DNA of 64,000 bases from Halioxenophilus aromaticivorans (GTDB lineage Bacteria; Pseudomonadota; Gammaproteobacteria; Pseudomonadales; Cellvibrionaceae), in contig NZ_AP031496.1 in NCBI RefSeq assembly GCF_042850945.1, positions 3,782,001-3,846,000 on the forward strand, given 5' to 3'. Made by a program: the position numbers and the translations under genes. This document shows, one piece after another, positions 63,701-64,000 of the stretch. Position 1 is the first letter of the stretch, and every line of letters begins with the position of its first letter. The notes under the pieces were generated by a model, which made no database searches, was not told where the DNA came from, and saw nothing but the letters and a program-made list of their open reading frames with translations.

Positions 63701-64000
63701 ATTTCGATTCGCTTAATAGAATCGATGCCTAAATCGGCCTCTAGATCCATGTCCACGCCGATCATGTCGTCGGGATAACCGGTTTTATCGCTGATGACTT
63801 TGATCAGGTCCTTAGCCATTTTCTCTTCGGTGAGATTTTCCAGCTCCGCCAGGGCTTTTTGTTCCTCTTCGGTTAATCCCGAGGCCGCAGCTGCGGGAGC
63901 AGGCTCAGGTGACGCAGCAACGGTGGGCTCAGGCATGGCTGCAGGGCTAGTCATTTCCGGCAAGTTTGGCGCCGGTGCGGCTACGGTAGGCACAATAGAT
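60790..64000 (-). CDS. PfaA-like synthase, C-terminal part: ACP, ketoreductase, dehydratase (partial)
   Basis: The frame stays open to the window edge, so the start is missing; a GTG at 63993 is not taken as the start. Counting from that codon: an Ala/Pro-rich linker, an acyl carrier domain with LEADLGIDSIKRIEI (phosphopantetheine Ser92), a second linker, a non-catalytic Rossmann part, and a ketoreductase with SGGGRGI (495-501), FSSVSGYFG, Tyr684 and Asn688. Last is a double-hot-dog dehydratase with His795 (HVIGGSPVLP) and Asp973 (LADVLLQAP). The order ACP-KR-DH at the C-terminus is that of PfaA; KS and AT domains and more ACP repeats are expected upstream. It precedes the PfaC-like gene by 95 bases. 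Confidence 0.92.
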   Translation of the reverse strand, partial: SIVPTVAAPAPNLPEMTSPAAMPEPTVAASPEPAPAAAASGLTEEEQKALAELENLTEEKMAKDLIKVISDKTGYPDDMIGVDMDLEADLGIDSIKRIEIIGAMFETFDSNVMPGIENAEEYLDLETVDVDQFSTINKMVEFLYGRIQAYMNSLKETAGSAVTAPEPSPVAAAPAKTPAGPVDAGVQDVMTSIGFVTSSNDVSSVKSDPVVVKADLRNTAGAISSVEETFSASAPVLLAQSLESSTPIERYRAELTEIALPDQQPLALPEGFAWLVVDDDPKLAGAVAKQLQEQQQKSIRLSLTGKDKDADFSLLELTEAAITDTLGSIEQQHGKIGGVLFLVSTSPTAKSIKASFNKKDYASVDALFLLAKHLQESLNSAAAAGDAVFMVCSQMDGQLGTSGKRVFATVTSGYSGLVKSLNYEWNGVRCKTVDLKPKLSAGDAAGVILQELQDPSSELLEVGRMSLSQRSTLSLQLAPLDFSASNSVSDADVILVSGGGRGITASCVKALAAESSASFILLGRTDIEQGQPSWVAECGDDLNALRAAAIADMQAKGEQLTPVKIDKRLNPIVQAFEIRQTIKDITACGGKAVYLACDILDKKDLAEKVTAAEQQLGKVTGIVHGAGNLADKKIDRKTLVDFTMVFGTKVKGLENLLEVIPASQLKTLCLFSSVSGYFGNAGQVDYAAANEVLNKLAYQFKSQHPRVQVKSIDWGPWDSGMVNAALKKAYQERGVAIIPVDTGAQIFAREYSNQSDVQIVVGSANYARSGKWVRSEATPRSYIRDLAQAANPFLKSHVIGGSPVLPATCALGWLIDCARNYAPNFAVQKITGFSVLKGVVLDGKQSEHFTASVAPASDVSFDAKSPTLSVVITSTNQGKTVQHYSADVQLQDAQAELDLGRLAIDLSQEADLGERALYSASGEPAWLFHGPAFAGLKKIHKVTATEIVASGELQRLSDAEYGQFSPRRFNGYLADVLLQAPYLWVLLNTDGAGLPLGVESIEIAKPLAFDQKVLLRATIVESSNSRLLANIEVADFTGEVFIKLTGVQFTCSKKIRSKVLHNDTVQTEV

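Noticed and set aside
63991..63993. GTG at 63993 as the start of the PfaA-like protein
   Set aside because: The frame continues open to the window edge, the codon lies inside an Ala/Pro-rich linker, and PfaA proteins have KS and AT domains before this point.
1..64000. tRNA, CRISPR, prophage or insertion-sequence content
   Set aside because: I looked for T-loop-like motifs, regularly spaced repeats and transposase or integrase proteins and saw none; a dedicated scan could still find a small RNA.

Overview
The window looks like the chromosome of a marine, polymer-degrading gammaproteobacterium, probably of the Cellvibrionales type (Teredinibacter/Saccharophagus-like). The reasons are gammaproteobacterial-looking TCA proteins, several TonB-dependent receptors, a GH114 glycoside hydrolase, alginate-export-type porins and moderate GC. 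This assignment rests on protein resemblance as I remember the families, not on a search. No tRNA, rRNA, CRISPR array, insertion sequence or phage gene was seen.

Layout. (1) 1-13,225 is the TCA block. On the minus strand a shortened sdh operon (anchor-sdhA-sdhB) is followed by sucA-sucB-lpd-sucC-sucD (sucD cut by the window edge); citrate synthase gltA diverges from it. The oddity is the succinate dehydrogenase anchor: no sdhC gene is visible, and the one remaining anchor carries an SdhC-like N-terminus joined to an SdhD-like body that has lost the usual heme and quinone residues. (2) 13,276-15,313 is an ECF sigma / membrane anti-sigma-like / DUF4097 operon, convergent with a secreted GH114 enzyme. 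(3) 16,845-23,405 encodes a tryptophan-tryptophylquinone amine dehydrogenase (large subunit, MauE, MauD, light chain, cytochrome c) plus a TonB receptor, diverging from a TetR-type regulator. Two matching palindromic operators flank the regulator gene. (4) 23,567-31,086 holds an outer-membrane barrel, a surface lipoprotein made of two 442-residue repeats, and a large TonB receptor. (5) 31,505-33,526 holds DUF1415, pdxH and mobA. (6) 33,797-38,738 is a nitrate-type ABC transporter plus porin operon behind a good sigma-54 promoter match.

(7) 40,418-64,000 is the most notable region: thirteen consecutive minus-strand genes. The upstream end is a PUFA-synthase-like assembly line: a PfaA-like ACP-KR-DH protein (its start lies beyond the window), a PfaC-like KS/CLF/DH/DH protein, and a PfaD-type enoyl reductase fused to a class III aminotransferase. 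These are followed by a ketoreductase, a stand-alone thioester reductase, an unknown protein, an omega-amidase-like hydrolase, a SyrD/PvdE-type ABC exporter, an RND adaptor and pump, a two-component system and a free-standing acyl carrier protein. The logic (build a long chain, transaminate keto groups, release reductively as an aldehyde, export) points to a long-chain amine or polyamine. It resembles the polyamine half of the zeamine and fabclavine pathways as I recall them. The product itself cannot be read from this sequence.
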